Source: Methanolobus sp. UBA32 (GTDB lineage: Archaea > Halobacteriota > Methanosarcinia > Methanosarcinales > Methanosarcinaceae). From it: a stretch of 7,612 nucleotides of DNA. This document shows positions 6,275 through 7,612 of the stretch, piece by piece. Positions within the stretch are counted from its first letter, which is position 1. Each line of letters begins with the position of its first letter. The notes under the pieces were generated by a model. That model ran no database searches. It saw only the letters and a list, made by a program, of their open reading frames with translations, and was not told the DNA's origin. The translations under genes were made by a program, and so were the position numbers. Location: NCBI GenBank assembly GCA_002507205.1, contig DAZF01000065.1:1-7612 (forward strand), written 5' to 3'.

Positions 6275-6304
6275 GTCTATAAAATTCGCCCAATCAATTG
6301 ATAA

Positions 6305-7612
6305 TTATTCTTCCTCCTTTTTACCCCCATTTTCCTCATCCTGCACTTCAGTTTCCTCCATAATTTTGCTCATAAGGTCACGTATAGAAGGATCGCTCAT
6401 AAACGCATTCATCAGCTTACTCTGTGTGTCATTAGACTTAGTGAGCTCTTCATTTACCTCTTCTAACTCTGCAACACGCCCCTTGTATTGGTATGCTAGT
6501 GAACGGTTTGCATCATTTTTGTCACTGAGTTCCTTGTTCTCTTTCTTTAAAGCCTTGAATTCAGGAGAAGTTGAAGCGTCTGCTCTCTCATCAATGAGTA
6601 AAGCAAGGTAGTTCTCCATATAGACCTTCTTCAAGAATTCAGGATCATACTTGATATAAGCCTGTTTCACTTCACCTAATGTATGCCCTATCATGTGTTC
6701 AATAACATCCCCATCAACTCCAGCATTTCTCAGTGTTGTGCTGAAGTATTTCCTCATGTTGTGACTACGCATCAATCTAAATGTACCTGGTCGCCTTGTA
6801 TCCTCAACCTTGTTTGAGATATCTTTATACAAACCAATGATCAAGCCCGATGTCAGCGCACGATTAAACTCTTCCTTGCTACGTAGGTATCTTCCGTATT
6901 TTTTCTCCAAGATGAACAATGGACTATCTGGAGTCACCTTTAGTGCCTCATGCAACATTTCTTCATCTGAAGTATCTTTGAACATTTGTTCTCTTTTCAT
7001 AAGGTAAGTATTCACAGCTCGTGATGCCTCTGGAGATAAGAAAGTAGTGAAATCGATCTGTGTCTTCTGTCTCCTCAATGAGAGTGTTGTAATCTCTGTC
7101 ACAGGGTCATATCCATCTCTAAAATCCTGGACAGTAAGGTTACATATGTCTGATGCAGCGAGACCCGATGCAATTCCTACCAAAATGATAGCTTTGTTTC
7201 TTATCGATGCTATTTTAATAGCCTTCAAGATTAGTTCACGATTGGGCAACTTCTGATTTTCTTTTTTTGGTCTTGCATGTACTTCCACACTGCGTAAAGA
7301 TGCTGGAACAGGTAAATAGTACGCCGAAAAGAATGACCGTATCTTATTGACATAGCATCTTATACTGGTTGATGCATAGGGAGTATTCATAATAGTTGTC
7401 AATCCATCTAGATGTTCCCTGAAGCTTTCAATCATCTTGAAATGTGTCATCATATGTGGCCTTACTCCATCATCATACTCATGCTGTGCAATATGCAGAA
7501 GCTTTGATGGAGACAAACTTGTAAACTCTGTGAACAATACAAATGCAGAAATATAACCTTCCAATGTTCTTTGTGCTTTCAATCCCCTCATGCGGAATAG
7601 TTCCTGAAGGAC
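6305..7612 (-). CDS. Tyrosine recombinase/integrase, N-terminus beyond the window
   Basis: Catalyses site-specific DNA strand exchange, usually to integrate or excise a mobile element. The frame is open to the right edge: the Met at 7591 is preceded by seven in-frame codons (VLQELFR), and RGLKAQRTLEGYISAF is the inside of a SAM-like core-binding domain, so the true start lies outside. Numbering from that Met, the core-binding domain covers about 1-95 and the catalytic domain about 110-330. The catalytic domain has K176 in RRQKTQ, H277-x-x-R280 in SHNMRKYF, H303 in MIGHTLG and the probable nucleophile Y312 (AYIKY; Y315 is an alternative). The box I position, normally GLR, reads SGLAASD (142-148), so the first catalytic arginine seems absent. 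A heptad-like coiled coil (about 344-390) and an acidic tail follow. The stop is TAA, with a terminator behind it. Confidence 0.88.
   Translation of the reverse strand, partial: VLQELFRMRGLKAQRTLEGYISAFVLFTEFTSLSPSKLLHIAQHEYDDGVRPHMMTHFKMIESFREHLDGLTTIMNTPYASTSIRCYVNKIRSFFSAYYLPVPASLRSVEVHARPKKENQKLPNRELILKAIKIASIRNKAIILVGIASGLAASDICNLTVQDFRDGYDPVTEITTLSLRRQKTQIDFTTFLSPEASRAVNTYLMKREQMFKDTSDEEMLHEALKVTPDSPLFILEKKYGRYLRSKEEFNRALTSGLIIGLYKDISNKVEDTRRPGTFRLMRSHNMRKYFSTTLRNAGVDGDVIEHMIGHTLGEVKQAYIKYDPEFLKKVYMENYLALLIDERADASTSPEFKALKKENKELSDKNDANRSLAYQYKGRVAELEEVNEELTKSNDTQSKLMNAFMSDPSIRDLMSKIMEETEVQDEENGGKKEEE

Noticed and set aside
6192..6293. Short minus-strand frame after the integrase (GTG 6269 or TTG 6293) with a perfect Shine-Dalgarno nearby
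   Set aside because: The Shine-Dalgarno word overlaps the candidate GTG instead of preceding it, the frame is only 25-33 codons, and the same bases form a hairpin followed by a T-tract, which explains the signal better.
6252..6611. Serine-rich open frame of 119 codons on the plus strand
   Set aside because: Antisense to the integrase coiled coil; serine richness is the complement of the lysine/glutamate codons there.
7589..7591. Integrase start at this ATG
   Set aside because: Seven in-frame codons upstream remain open to the window edge and continue the core-binding domain pattern, so the gene is more likely cut by the edge.
1..7612. CRISPR array
   Set aside because: No regularly spaced repeats of 25-40 bp occur anywhere in the window.

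Overview
The window looks like an accessory (mobile and defence) island of a euryarchaeon, most plausibly a methanogen of the Methanosarcina/Methanolobus type. The support is an archaeal-type peptidyl-tRNA hydrolase (Pth2 family), Shine-Dalgarno matches to the archaeal 16S 3' end, TATA/BRE-like promoter elements, and an A+T-rich background with a G+C-richer restriction-modification core. The lineage is inferred; no rRNA or other marker gene is present. All convincing genes lie on the minus strand, so the story reads from right to left.

Right part (about 6040-7612): a tyrosine recombinase/integrase whose N-terminus runs off the right edge, followed by a hairpin plus T-tract terminator. Next comes a short A+T-rich gap with operator-like repeats, then a small pth2 gene (5674-6033).

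Centre and left (105-5439): five tightly packed genes with overlaps of 11, 8 and 4 bp and one gap of 3 bp, which should form one transcript. In order they are hsdM (type I DNA methyltransferase), a DUF1016/YhcG-like PDDEXK nuclease, hsdS (two-target specificity subunit), a four-helix membrane protein and a DUF4868-like protein. The last two match the KwaA/KwaB pair of the Kiwa anti-phage system in architecture and order. No hsdR is visible. A candidate promoter (TATA near 5490) with a Shine-Dalgarno lies just upstream of hsdM.

Extreme left (1-53): the first 17 codons of a CxxC zinc-ribbon protein, probably an IS transposase, so a mobile element borders the Kiwa genes.

Taken together, the operon appears to layer DNA-modification-based self/non-self discrimination (HsdM/HsdS plus a nuclease) with a membrane-associated Kiwa response in one translationally coupled unit. 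It lies between an integrase gene and a probable insertion sequence. The most interesting points are the fusion of Kiwa to a type I operon in a probable archaeon, the nuclease sitting between hsdM and hsdS without hsdR, the mosaic composition of hsdS, and an integrase that seems to lack the usual first catalytic arginine.
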